From Desulfosporosinus youngiae DSM 17734 (lineage in GTDB: Bacteria; Bacillota; Desulfitobacteriia; Desulfitobacteriales; Desulfitobacteriaceae), in NCBI RefSeq assembly GCF_000244895.1, contig NZ_CM001441.1, positions 5,309,417-5,373,416 on the forward strand: 64,000 bases of DNA, written 5' to 3'. A model generated the notes under the pieces. That model was not told the origin of the DNA. It was given only the letters and a program-made list of their open reading frames with translations, and ran no database searches. Of this stretch, positions 37,842-46,478 are shown piece by piece. Position numbers and translations under genes: made by a program. Numbering within the stretch: the first letter of the stretch is position 1; the number at the start of each line of letters is the position of its first letter.

Positions 37842-39245
37842 ATGCAGATTACAATAACGAGTTCGTTCTGGATGTTTCTTTTGATAGTGATGCTTGCACT
37901 TCAATTGCTCTTAATACTTATACTTGTCATTAAACCAATTCTGCGTTATCTTGTTGGACTACAGATTAAAGATTTTCTGGGAAAATTGCTTTCGGATAAG
38001 TACACCCAAAACCTTATGGAAATTTGGCCGGCGGGAAAACGTATATCTGTGTTAAACATCCTGGAAATTGGTTTGCGTTCGCAGAATGGAAAAATTGTCA
38101 CACGGCCTATCGGTTCTCCTAAGAAGTTTCCCGGTTTTGACAACCTCATGTTTTCTCCCCGCTTAATGACAAGACTTTCTTTACCCGAAAACGCTCAGAT
38201 AAACATGCAGGTAACAATCGGTCCGAGAGCCAAAAAGCCGATGACCCTCAACATTCCCATTATGATCGGCGCTATGGCTTATGGTATAGCTCTGAGCGAA
38301 GAAGCAAAAAAAGCTTTGGCTAGAGCAGCCAAAACCCTGCAAACTTCCACTTGTTCCGGAGAGGGTCCTTTTTTGCCGGAAGAACGCATGGAAGCGGGCA
38401 ACTATGTCTTGCAAATATCACGCTGGGCATGGGGGGCAAGAACTCAGGAGCAAATTGACTCTGCCAACATGTTGGAAGTCCAGATGGGGCAAGGGTCGGA
38501 TATGGGGGCTGTCAGTATAGAGGCCGCCGAATTTGAAGGCCGGGCCCAAGAACTTTCAGGCTTGGCCCCGGATGAAATGGCTATTGCCTTTCCGGCACCG
38601 CCCGGTATTCAAAAGCAAAGCGATTGGCCTGGTTTCATGAAGAGTCTGCGTAAACGATCAAACGGTGTCCCCATCGCCTTAAAACTTATGGCTACCGGAC
38701 ATCTGGAGGAAGACTTAGACGCCGCCATTCGTTTAGGTTTTGACGCTGTCATTATTGATGGCGCACAAGGCGGCTCTCATGCGACGACTCCCGTTAAACA
38801 AGATGATTTTGGCATTCCCACTCTCTTTGCCTTAATCAGAGCCGTGCGCTTTTTAAAGAAACACGGGGTCCGTGAGCAGATGAGTTTAATCATAGCCGGT
38901 GGGTTCTATACTCCCGGGGAGTGTCTTAAAGCCCTTGCTTTAGGGGCGGATGCTATCTATATGGCAACTGTTCCCCTCTTTTCGCTGACCCATAATCAAG
39001 TTAGTAAAGTAATACCCTGGGAACCTCCAACAACTTTGGTATTTTATGATTCTCCATCTAAGAGCAAACTCGATATCGATCAAGCGGCCACAAGTGTTGT
39101 AAACACCATAACCTCCATGGTTTTAGAAATGGAAGAAGGCATGCGCGCTCTTGGCAAAGCATCCTTGAAAGAGCTTAACGCTGACGACCTTGTGGCCTTG
39201 GACGCTTTGAGCGCAGAGGTTACCGGAGTAAAGCGGATGTACTAG
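37842..39245 (+). CDS. Membrane-anchored FMN-binding glutamate-synthase-domain protein
   Basis: 467 residues with an N-terminal membrane helix pair (SSFWMFLLIVMLALQLLLILILVI), then a GltS-type (beta/alpha)8 FMN domain: PIMIGAMAYGIALS, TCSGEGPFLPEER, QMGQGSDMGAVS, IIDGAQGGSHATTP, IIAGGFYTPGECLKALALGADAIYMAT. It lacks a glutaminase domain, and I cannot see the cysteine triad for a 3Fe-4S cluster, so true glutamate synthase activity is doubtful. It lies 33 nt after norB on the same strand (ATG behind GAGG), suggesting an electron-transfer or stress role linked to NO reduction. Confidence 0.85.
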   Translation: MQITITSSFWMFLLIVMLALQLLLILILVIKPILRYLVGLQIKDFLGKLLSDKYTQNLMEIWPAGKRISVLNILEIGLRSQNGKIVTRPIGSPKKFPGFDNLMFSPRLMTRLSLPENAQINMQVTIGPRAKKPMTLNIPIMIGAMAYGIALSEEAKKALARAAKTLQTSTCSGEGPFLPEERMEAGNYVLQISRWAWGARTQEQIDSANMLEVQMGQGSDMGAVSIEAAEFEGRAQELSGLAPDEMAIAFPAPPGIQKQSDWPGFMKSLRKRSNGVPIALKLMATGHLEEDLDAAIRLGFDAVIIDGAQGGSHATTPVKQDDFGIPTLFALIRAVRFLKKHGVREQMSLIIAGGFYTPGECLKALALGADAIYMATVPLFSLTHNQVSKVIPWEPPTTLVFYDSPSKSKLDIDQAATSVVNTITSMVLEMEEGMRALGKASLKELNADDLVALDALSAEVTGVKRMY

Positions 39246-39265
39246 TTCCGGATTTAAGACAAAGA

Positions 39266-39300
39266 CAAAGGCCAAAACCTCATAGAGATTTTGGCCTTTG
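39266..39300. terminator. Bidirectional terminator
   Basis: Perfect 12-bp arms caaaggccaaaa/ttttggcctttg sit between the plus-strand nor cluster and the end of the minus-strand microcompartment operon. Confidence 0.85.
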
Positions 39301-39322
39301 CCGTAAGCTTTTTAAGGGGGCA

Positions 39323-39613
39323 TTATGCTTCTTTCTTAGCTGAGGGGAGAATCATTTCTACGTCACCATGGGGACGGGGAATGACATGAACGGAGATCAG
39401 TTCTCCAACACGCTGAGCTGCAGCGGCTCCGGCATCGGTGGCCGCTTTTACAGCACCAACATCTCCTCTTACCATAATGGTCACCAGACCACCGCCGACG
39501 AATTCGCGGCCAATCAGCTGAACGTTGGCAGCTTTCACCATGGCGTCTGCCGCTTCTATTGCTCCTACAAGACCTTTGGTTTCAATTAATCCTAAAGCTT
39601 CTGATCTACTCAT
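39323..39613 (-). CDS. BMC-H shell protein (PduA/EutM type)
   Basis: 96-residue single-BMC-domain hexamer subunit: [55 protein letters not shown]. These hexamers tile the flat facets and their pores pass small polar metabolites. It is the last gene of the operon, preceded by TAGGAGG. It is the most canonical of the three single-domain shell proteins (also 54948 and 55266). Confidence 0.95.
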   Translation of the reverse strand: MSRSEALGLIETKGLVGAIEAADAMVKAANVQLIGREFVGGGLVTIMVRGDVGAVKAATDAGAAAAQRVGELISVHVIPRPHGDVEMILPSAKKEA

Positions 39614-39633
39614 TTTTGTTTCCTCCTAAAATT

Positions 39634-40275
39634 TTAGTTTGCTAGTTTTATTTTTGAAGTTGAGGCGAGATGCATGGCATTCGCTTCTTCCGTATCAATA
39701 TGAAATTCCAGGACCGAGGTATTATTGGCTCTGATGACGACATTGGAGTAAGTTCCTCCCCGAAGTCCATCTATTTGGATCGTCACTTGTTCCCCATCGG
39801 TTACGCCAAAGTTTTTGGCATCCTCCAGGCTCATATGAATATGGCGCTGCGCTATCAAGAGGCCTTTGCCAAGTATGACACTTCCTTTGGGGCCAATGAG
39901 AGTGATTCCCGGGGTTCCCGGCAGATCTCCCGACAACTTCACCGGCGCGGTTATGCCAAGTTTGAAGCAATCTGCCTGGAGTATTTCTACCTGGGATTCC
40001 CTTCGCACCGGTCCGAGAATGCGAACTTTTTCAATAGCGCCTTTAGGCCCTGCTATGGTCAGGGTTTCCTTGCAGGCATATTGCCCGGGCTGGGATAAAT
40101 CCTTGGCTTTTGTCAATCGGTATCCTGCACCAAACAAGGTTTCCAAATCCGCTTGGGAAAGATGAATATGACGGTTGGATATGCCAACGGGTATGGATTG
40201 GTCGTCCTTTTGCAAATACCCCCCTTCTCTAATTGCTTCCAAGAGAAGCGCTGCTAAATCATCATACTTTCCCAC
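39634..40275 (-). CDS. pduL: Phosphate acyltransferase PduL-type
   Basis: 213 residues; converts acetyl-CoA to acetyl phosphate inside the compartment, recycling CoA. Two repeated zinc-site modules are evident: NRHIHLSQADLETLFG and QRHIHMSLEDAKNFGV, with EFHIDTEEANA as a third histidine region. The first 20 residues (KYDDLAALLLEAIREGG) form an amphipathic helix, the expected encapsulation peptide. It starts with GTG at 40275, close after the aldehyde dehydrogenase stop. Confidence 0.95.
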   Translation of the reverse strand: MGKYDDLAALLLEAIREGGYLQKDDQSIPVGISNRHIHLSQADLETLFGAGYRLTKAKDLSQPGQYACKETLTIAGPKGAIEKVRILGPVRRESQVEILQADCFKLGITAPVKLSGDLPGTPGITLIGPKGSVILGKGLLIAQRHIHMSLEDAKNFGVTDGEQVTIQIDGLRGGTYSNVVIRANNTSVLEFHIDTEEANAMHLASTSKIKLAN

Positions 40276-40277
40276 GG

Positions 40278-41762
40278 TTATTTACCACCTCTTTGTTTGA
40301 GCAGCGCAAGGACTTCATTCACCACGCTCATAATCTCATCGTCACCGACAGCGCTGGGGCTGCCGCTTTGTCCCACACAGGCTGAAGAGACAGAGGGCGT
40401 GTTTTCGGCAACGTCTTTGATTCCATAGGCTATACGCTTGATATTAATCAAGTGCAGGGGAGTTACATTATCGGAAGTTGCGCTTCCGCCCCAAGTACCG
40501 CAGCCCAGGGTAAAGGACGGGGACAGTCCCGTACTTGCCCCCACACCCCCTTGGCTGGAGGCTGTGTTGACTAAAATCCTGAAGACAGGTTTTTCGGCAA
40601 ATTTCATGACCATTTCAGGGTTTTCTGTATGAATGGAAAGGCTGTGCCCGACACCGCCATTATGCAAAAGTTTGATGCACAGATCACAGGCTTCCTGCCA
40701 ATCGTTGACAGTATAGAAGGCTAGTACCGTCGTCAGCTTTTCATAGGACAGGGGATATTCTTCACCCACGCCCTGTTGTTCTCCCAACAGGACTTTTGTT
40801 CCGGGAGGAATGGTTATCCCGGCACTGTCTGAGATGACAGCCGCTGATCTCCCCACCATTTTTGCGTTCATGGCATGACCGCGGACAAATAACTTTTTGG
40901 CCACTTGGTTTGTTTCCCCAGGGGTCATGAAGTATCCGCCCTGGCGTCTGAACTCTTCCATAACCTGGTCACGAATGCATTCTTCAACAATTACGGACTG
41001 CTCAGAAGCACATATGGTGCCATTGTCAAAGGTTTTACTGGCAATGATATTCTTGACCGCTTTCCTAATATCGGCGGATCTTTCAATATAGGCCGGAACA
41101 TTGCCCGGGCCGACACCCAAGGCCGGTTTTCCTGCGCTATAAGCGGCCTTGACCATGGCTGAGCCGCCTGTGGCGATGATCATAGCCACTTCGTCGCATT
41201 TCATCAGTTCATTGGTGGCATTCATTGAAGGCTTTGAGATACAGCCAATGATATTAGCCGGGGCACCGGCAGCTACGGCGGCATCGTTCATCAGTCTGGC
41301 TGCCTGCAAAGTGCACTTCAGGGCCGAAGGGTGGGGGGAGAACACAATCCCGTTCCGGGATTTAATGGCGATAATGGATTTGTAGATGGCCGTTGATGTA
41401 GGATTGGTTGAGGGAATAATCCCCATGAGCACGCCTACCGGTTCGGCAATTTCCATTAGTTTGTTGACCTTGTCATTTTTGACGACTCCGATCGTCTGCA
41501 TGGGTTTGATGAATTCATAGAGTTCTGTGGAAGCAAAACGATTTTTAAAGATTTTATCCTCTACTTTGCCAAACCCTGTTTCTTCCACTGCCAATCTTGC
41601 CAGAGAAGCGGCATTCTCCTCCGCGGCTTTCACCATATTACGGATAATTTTATCAATCTGCTCGGCATTGAATTTAGCCAGCTGAGTTTGAGCCACCTTG
41701 GCCTGACGGGCAAGATTTCTGGTCTCTTGCACGGATTGTAAATCATAATCAAAGTTTTCCAA
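40278..41762 (-). CDS. CoA-acylating aldehyde dehydrogenase, active form
   Basis: 494-residue EutE/PduP-like enzyme, acetaldehyde plus CoA plus NAD to acetyl-CoA. The catalytic cysteine is Cys251 in FDNGTICASEQS, and the NAD region IIATGGSAMVKAAYSAGKP is intact. The C-terminal tail (DDEIMSVVNEVLALLKQRGG) is an amphipathic helix after a flexible linker, the expected encapsulation peptide. It should handle the acetaldehyde made by CutC. A paralog at 53388 is altered at the catalytic position. Confidence 0.95.
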   Translation of the reverse strand: MENFDYDLQSVQETRNLARQAKVAQTQLAKFNAEQIDKIIRNMVKAAEENAASLARLAVEETGFGKVEDKIFKNRFASTELYEFIKPMQTIGVVKNDKVNKLMEIAEPVGVLMGIIPSTNPTSTAIYKSIIAIKSRNGIVFSPHPSALKCTLQAARLMNDAAVAAGAPANIIGCISKPSMNATNELMKCDEVAMIIATGGSAMVKAAYSAGKPALGVGPGNVPAYIERSADIRKAVKNIIASKTFDNGTICASEQSVIVEECIRDQVMEEFRRQGGYFMTPGETNQVAKKLFVRGHAMNAKMVGRSAAVISDSAGITIPPGTKVLLGEQQGVGEEYPLSYEKLTTVLAFYTVNDWQEACDLCIKLLHNGGVGHSLSIHTENPEMVMKFAEKPVFRILVNTASSQGGVGASTGLSPSFTLGCGTWGGSATSDNVTPLHLINIKRIAYGIKDVAENTPSVSSACVGQSGSPSAVGDDEIMSVVNEVLALLKQRGGK

Positions 41763-41815
41763 GTTACTATCCCTTCCTCCACTGTCTCGATCGTTTCCAG
41801 GTACATTGTTCGTAG

Positions 41816-42433
41816 TTACTCAATCTCCCGCTCGTAATATCCCTTGAATTTCTGGATCAGTAAGTCTTTGTTTGCTTTGGAAATGGCTCTCCCTGCGAAG
41901 CCAAGTTCTTTGTAGTCTCTGGCCAGATTTCTAAGCTTTACCACGGAAAAGGATCGCAAGAGGTTCAAGCTCTTGCCAAGGCCGACTTCCTGTACGAGAG
42001 CATCGACTTCCTCTTTGCAGAGTCGCTTCAGCGTTATTTGCTCCAACTTAGTACATTCTTCTTTTATGATCTCGGCTGATTCTGCCTCTCCGGCAGCTTT
42101 GTCACAGTTTCCTAAGGGATCGGTCAGGTTCGGGTTCGGATCAGAGTCTGAAAGAACGCTTGTTTTCTCAAAGACCATGCTTTCAAGGGCAGGATGGGGT
42201 CTGGGAATCACATGCTGAGAAACCAATGAGGAACCCATCCTTGCAGCCGCAGTTACACCTGCCTCCACGGCAGCTTTAACCGCTCCCACATCGCCTGTTA
42301 TGGCAATTGTAACGAGGCCGGCACCGGTCAAGGTCCTCCCCATGAGCTCTACTTGTGCGGTTTTTAGCATGACATCTGCACATTCAATAGCAGGAACGAG
42401 TCCCCGGGTCTCAATTAGTCCAAGAGCCTGCAT
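41816..42433 (-). CDS. BMC-H shell protein with C-terminal SAP/Rho_N-like extension
   Basis: 205 residues. The first 90 form a normal BMC domain ([54 protein letters not shown]). After an acidic linker, the last 65 residues (SFSVVKLRNLARDYKELGFAG and NKDLLIQKFKGYYE) resemble a SAP/Rho_N helix-extended-loop-helix module. This is analogous to PduK or EutK, which also carry C-terminal appendages. The role could be anchoring nucleic acid or cargo; neither can be shown here. Confidence 0.85.
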   Translation of the reverse strand: MQALGLIETRGLVPAIECADVMLKTAQVELMGRTLTGAGLVTIAITGDVGAVKAAVEAGVTAAARMGSSLVSQHVIPRPHPALESMVFEKTSVLSDSDPNPNLTDPLGNCDKAAGEAESAEIIKEECTKLEQITLKRLCKEEVDALVQEVGLGKSLNLLRSFSVVKLRNLARDYKELGFAGRAISKANKDLLIQKFKGYYEREIE

Positions 42434-42444
42434 AGTTTACCCTC

Positions 42445-43098
42445 CTATTGTTGTGCCATGACATAAAAGAATTTGACATAATCCGAAGAACTCCAGGTTA
42501 CTTTAGAACCCTTAGGTACAAAAAGGACATCTCCCTGATGGGCATGAAACGTCTCACCATCGATGGTGATGGACAGGCTTCCTTCGAGAATAATATCAAT
42601 CTCTTCGCAGCATAATTCCCGCTCAAAGCTGGATTTTTCGATGGTCAAAAAGCCTGCGCTCATTTTGGAATCATCTTTGCCGATCACTTCACGATAAGCT
42701 ACATCAGTGCCGGGATCTCCTGTATCAAAGGGTTCGAATTTTACAGTCCTGCCGCGTACAATCTTCAGTCCGGTTTTTGCGCCATAAACCGCACGGAAGG
42801 GGGATTCAGGAGATGGGTTAGGGACACTTGCCAGGCGTCTGCTGCCCAATACCGCTTTTACCACTTGAAGGATTATTTCCGGGTCAAGCTCGTTTTCCTG
42901 GTTCTCTTTCTTCGGCAGTCCGCTTGGTTTAGCCATGTGGCTTCCTTCAGCAGATGAGTCTGTTGTAAATTCCACACCCAGCTCTCTGGCCAGGTCTTTA
43001 GCCGCCATGGTAATGATTGTATTGCAGTCGATGCAGATTCGTTTTTGCCCTTTTTCTGCGGCTGCTTTTACCTCGGTTGCAGAAACAAGTTTTTTCAA
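42445..43098 (-). CDS. eutQ: EutQ-like cupin protein
   Basis: 217 residues: an N-terminal helical segment (KLVSATEVKAAAEKGQKRICID), a linker, then a C-terminal cupin (about 115-215; ELCCEEIDIILEGSLSITIDGETFHAHQGDVLFVPKGSKV). EutQ in Salmonella has acetate kinase activity and binds the shell (family knowledge). Here it would make ATP from the acetyl phosphate produced by PduL. It lies 11 nt upstream of the shell gene and downstream of pduT. Confidence 0.88.
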   Translation of the reverse strand: MKKLVSATEVKAAAEKGQKRICIDCNTIITMAAKDLARELGVEFTTDSSAEGSHMAKPSGLPKKENQENELDPEIILQVVKAVLGSRRLASVPNPSPESPFRAVYGAKTGLKIVRGRTVKFEPFDTGDPGTDVAYREVIGKDDSKMSAGFLTIEKSSFERELCCEEIDIILEGSLSITIDGETFHAHQGDVLFVPKGSKVTWSSSDYVKFFYVMAQQ

Positions 43099-43148
43099 GG
43101 TGCACCTCCTTTCAATCCTCTAAGGTATAGAAGTCGATTATTGCAACG

Positions 43149-43697
43149 TTAGAATAACGAAGCCCACAATCTGTCCGATGGTGAAGGAATTACTTCTGTA
43201 TCAACCAGCAAGCCTTTTTCCATAGCGATGGCTTTCCCGGCTTGAATACCCGCTTCCACAGCGCCGACATCCCCGGTGAAGGTGAAGTAGGCTTTGCCGC
43301 CCAAACCACTGCCTAAACGCAGTTCCAGAGCTTGTACATCCGCTGCTTTGAGTACCGCATCAGCTGAAATAATCATTGATGCCAGGGAAAAACATTCCAT
43401 AATTCCCAGGGCCCCGATTCCATCAGGCATGGTTGTGGCCGTGATGGCTGGGAAAATGCCTTCATGAACATTAGCGAGGATAAAGCTGTCGACCAGATAT
43501 TCGCCTGCTGTTTCAATCCCTACGCTGATCGAGCTTTCTACAGCGGCGACATCTCCTTTGATGATGGCGATATATTTACCGGGACAGACGGGGGTTGCGC
43601 TGACCACTTCCACGTAGGCTGTTTTAAGCATCAAGTCTGTCGCATGGATCCCCCGGGCAATACTCGTAAGCTCAATCATACCTATTGCACTATACAT
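43149..43697 (-). CDS. pduT: BMC-T shell protein with Fe-S pore (PduT type)
   Basis: 182 residues with two fused BMC domains (about 4-88 and 95-180), forming a pseudohexameric trimer. Cys38 in SATPVCPGKY is at the exact position that in PduT supplies one ligand per subunit to a 4Fe-4S cluster in the trimer pore. This suggests electron transfer across the shell, with PduS as partner. It overlaps the end of pduS by 8 nt. Confidence 0.92.
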   Translation of the reverse strand: MYSAIGMIELTSIARGIHATDLMLKTAYVEVVSATPVCPGKYIAIIKGDVAAVESSISVGIETAGEYLVDSFILANVHEGIFPAITATTMPDGIGALGIMECFSLASMIISADAVLKAADVQALELRLGSGLGGKAYFTFTGDVGAVEAGIQAGKAIAMEKGLLVDTEVIPSPSDRLWASLF

Positions 43698-45027
43698 ACG
43701 AACCCACCTTTATCAAAATAGAATGATCCTTAATCTCTGCCACAGTTCCTTCGAAACTGGAGTGAACGGGGGCTCCAAGGCTGTTGTCCGGAATTTTGCC
43801 AATCAGTTGTCCGGCTTTCACCTTCTCGCCGATCTCAACCACCGGGATTGCCGGCGCTCCAATGTGCTGCTGCAGAGCAATCCGGATGTATTCGGGGCGA
43901 AACTCGACCTGAGTCATAGGGGCCGGTTGATCGAAGGCTGATAAGCCAAGTTTCATGACGAGACGTTTACTGGGAATCAGGCGGTAGTCTCTGGCCGGCC
44001 GCGCTTGGAAATCCATCTCCAGGGGCTGATATCTTATCCCTTGTTCCGCCAGCTTACGTTTGTAAAGGCTATTGACCGAGCGGGGATGGAGATTAGCCGG
44101 GCAGGAAAATAATTCGCAGGCATTGCATTCGCAACACAATTGGGCGATTTGCTGGTCCTTGACATCCTCCAAATTGTAGCTCAGAGCGCGCATGACTTTA
44201 TGGGGCTGCATATTGTGCCCCAGGAGATAACGGGGACACAGATCGGTGCACATGCGGCATTGTTCACAGGCAGTCTTGCCGATGACTCTGGCCCGCTCGA
44301 GGCTGACGGATTTTTTCCGGATCAGAAAGTGGTCCTTTTTAAGCAGGACATAGCCTTTGCTTTTTTTGGTTACATACCCATTAACCTGGTTCAGGACAGA
44401 ACCCATCATAGGGCCGCCATCGATCACGGCATAATCATCCGGATTGTCTACTCCGCATTGTCCGATGACCTCTTGGATGGATACGCCTACGGGTACTTTA
44501 AGGGTCATACGCTGAGGAATATCTCCAGCTACGGTAATATAGGTTTCTGTGACAGGCTTTCCGGCTATGGCCCTGCATATATTCAGGGCAGTTTCCGAAT
44601 TGATAACCACACACCCTACTTTAAGAGGAATGGCTGCCTCCGGAACAATTCGTTGGGTCAGTTCATGAACTAAAACCTGTTCGTCCCCAGCGGGATAGAT
44701 ATCCCTAAGCTCCATCACTTCCATATAATCTGTAAGTCCCAAAGCTGAAATTCTTTCCCGCATGAGGCCAATGACCTTTTTATGTTTGCCCTTGATACCC
44801 ATGATGGCTTTGCGGGCTTCAACCTGTCTTCCCGCCGCTTCCAAACCTCTGATGATTTGATCAGGAAACAGCTCCATCAATTGCTGGTCCACGCGAAGCA
44901 GGGGTTCACATTCAGCTCCATTAAGCAATATATACTCGGCTTGAGAGGTTAGTTTAGCATGAGTCGGAAATCCGGCTCCGCCTGCCCCAATCACTCCTGC
45001 CTCCTTGACTAAGTTCAGCAGATCCAA
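43690..45027 (-). CDS. pduS: RnfC-like Fe-S flavoprotein (PduS type)
   Basis: 445 residues: an NADH/FMN-binding RnfC/Nqo1-like part (GVIGAGGAGFPTHAKL, LLNGAECEPLL), an SLBB domain, two 4Fe-4S motifs (CEQCRMCTDLCPRYL and CCECNACELFSCP), and a C-terminal barrel-sandwich hybrid-like region. In B12-dependent systems PduS reduces cobalamin. There is no B12 enzyme here, so a likelier role is moving electrons from NADH through PduT out of the compartment. It starts at TTG 45027 after GGAGGTGGGG. Confidence 0.9.
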   Translation of the reverse strand: MDLLNLVKEAGVIGAGGAGFPTHAKLTSQAEYILLNGAECEPLLRVDQQLMELFPDQIIRGLEAAGRQVEARKAIMGIKGKHKKVIGLMRERISALGLTDYMEVMELRDIYPAGDEQVLVHELTQRIVPEAAIPLKVGCVVINSETALNICRAIAGKPVTETYITVAGDIPQRMTLKVPVGVSIQEVIGQCGVDNPDDYAVIDGGPMMGSVLNQVNGYVTKKSKGYVLLKKDHFLIRKKSVSLERARVIGKTACEQCRMCTDLCPRYLLGHNMQPHKVMRALSYNLEDVKDQQIAQLCCECNACELFSCPANLHPRSVNSLYKRKLAEQGIRYQPLEMDFQARPARDYRLIPSKRLVMKLGLSAFDQPAPMTQVEFRPEYIRIALQQHIGAPAIPVVEIGEKVKAGQLIGKIPDNSLGAPVHSSFEGTVAEIKDHSILIKVGSYV

Positions 45028-45048
45028 CGTTCCCCACCTCCGGTTTTT

Positions 45049-45309
45049 TTAAAATGTGCAGTCTTCGTCAATAATGCCTACAATGGCTGCATCAATGGGT
45101 ACATCCTCCCGATCCATCATTTTGCGGGCCGAGCTGCCAAGACTGACCAGGACTCGGTCCCCTATGCCAGCACTGATGGTGTCCGCGGCTATGATGAGAC
45201 GACCGGCATCAAGACCGCCCAGGATTTCTACCAACATGAATTTCAGCCCTACAAGGGAATCCGCTTTTCTGGTTGCCCAAATATTATCAATTACTTTTGC
45301 AGCTATCAT
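45049..45309 (-). CDS. eutN: BMC vertex protein (EutN/CcmL family)
   Basis: 86-residue BMC-P pentamer subunit closing the shell vertices: MIAAKVIDNIWATRKADSL, KFMLVEIL, ISAGIGDRVLVSLGSSARKM, AAIVGIIDE. It is the only vertex gene in the locus, and its start overlaps the preceding shell gene by 4 nt. Confidence 0.93.
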   Translation of the reverse strand: MIAAKVIDNIWATRKADSLVGLKFMLVEILGGLDAGRLIIAADTISAGIGDRVLVSLGSSARKMMDREDVPIDAAIVGIIDEDCTF

Positions 45310-45629
45310 CGGATTTCACCTGTTTTCTCTTCTTTAAATTTATAGATTATTTCCTGGATAGCAGCTTCCACTGATGCCGTATCACCGAAGACAGCGATCA
45401 TAATCATATTCTGGGGGCATTGACCTTTAATGTCTTCCACAACCACCCCTGCCGCTTTTTCCGCAATATCCGCAGCAAAAACCATATCAATTAACCGCCC
45501 TTGAACTAAACCTACCGCATCATAGTTCTCAATAGAGACTGTTGAAGAGGAGCCTTTACGCCGAAAGAGCATATCCACAGTCCCCCTGGAAGGGGATTTT
45601 ATAATTCGATACTCCATGTTATACGTCAC
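45306..45629 (-). CDS. Circularly permuted-type BMC shell protein
   Basis: 107 residues. The N-terminal part (YRIIKSPSRGTVDMLFRRK) precedes a BMC core in permuted order, ending FGDTASVEAAIQEIIYKF, as in EutS/PduU-like proteins. It is shorter than and clearly different from the EutS-type protein at 47630, so the locus has two permuted shell proteins. It overlaps eutN. Confidence 0.8.
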   Translation of the reverse strand: MTYNMEYRIIKSPSRGTVDMLFRRKGSSSTVSIENYDAVGLVQGRLIDMVFAADIAEKAAGVVVEDIKGQCPQNMIMIAVFGDTASVEAAIQEIIYKFKEEKTGEIR

Positions 45630-45635
45630 TCCTGA

Positions 45636-46478
45636 TTAAAGGATTTCCTGGGTGCAGTTAAGGGCAATACCTAAAGGGGTTACAAACATGGGGTTCTTGG
45701 GTTTATAAGTGGGAAGGTTGGTTTGTTTGGCGATAATATCCTCGATTCCATCCAGACAACAGGTCCCGCCGACCAAATAAATCTCGTTGACCGGGTATTC
45801 AGCTATATGACGGCTGATAATGGATGAGACCTTTTCAATCACCGGTCTTAATACGGGTATTAATTCCCGATGGTTTTTAAAATCACGCTTATATTGATCC
45901 GCATCCTCAAAACTCATTTTATAAGCACCGGAAATAACCAGAGAAAAGTGAGTACCCCCTGTCGGCTCATCGGCAACATAGATGACCTTGCCGTCTTTCA
46001 GAACGGCAGTCCCCGTAGTACCGCCGCCTATATCAACAATCGCACCGTCTTTAATCTTAAGTACGGCATTGGCCGCTGTCGGTTCATCCAATAGGTTGGT
46101 GATTTCGAAACCAGCCCCCTGTACTACATGTTTGATGGCTCCTGAGTCAAGGGTAAAGGTTCCCGGGGGAAGCGCTGCTGCCGCATAGATCAGTTCCGCA
46201 CCCAGTTTTTCTTCAAGTTCTTGTTTTAACTCTCTGACGATGCGTATTGCCCCGATATAGTCCACCACCATCCCATCTTTGACGACACTGGCCAAGCGAT
46301 AGGCTCCGGCAACCGGCTGATAATTCTCATCCAGAACTGCCAGGACAATATAGGCTGTTCCCAAATCAACGCCTGTGTAATAAACCGAGGATTTATGCAA
46401 GATGGGTGTTTTAATAACCTTCTCAAAATCACGAACAAGCTGATCGCAGTATAGAAAAGCTGGATTTACCCTTTCCAT
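45636..46478 (-). CDS. eutJ: EutJ-type Hsp70-fold chaperone
   Basis: 280-residue actin/Hsp70-fold ATPase lacking a substrate-binding domain: YYTGVDLGTAYIVLAVLDEN (phosphate 1), AIVDIGGGTTGTAVLKDG (phosphate 2), NEIYLVGGTCCLDGIEDII (adenosine motif) and FVTPLGIALN. It is thought to help reactivate or assemble compartment enzymes; the exact role is unproven. It overlaps the EutT-like gene by 13 nt. Confidence 0.9.
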   Translation of the reverse strand: MERVNPAFLYCDQLVRDFEKVIKTPILHKSSVYYTGVDLGTAYIVLAVLDENYQPVAGAYRLASVVKDGMVVDYIGAIRIVRELKQELEEKLGAELIYAAAALPPGTFTLDSGAIKHVVQGAGFEITNLLDEPTAANAVLKIKDGAIVDIGGGTTGTAVLKDGKVIYVADEPTGGTHFSLVISGAYKMSFEDADQYKRDFKNHRELIPVLRPVIEKVSSIISRHIAEYPVNEIYLVGGTCCLDGIEDIIAKQTNLPTYKPKNPMFVTPLGIALNCTQEIL

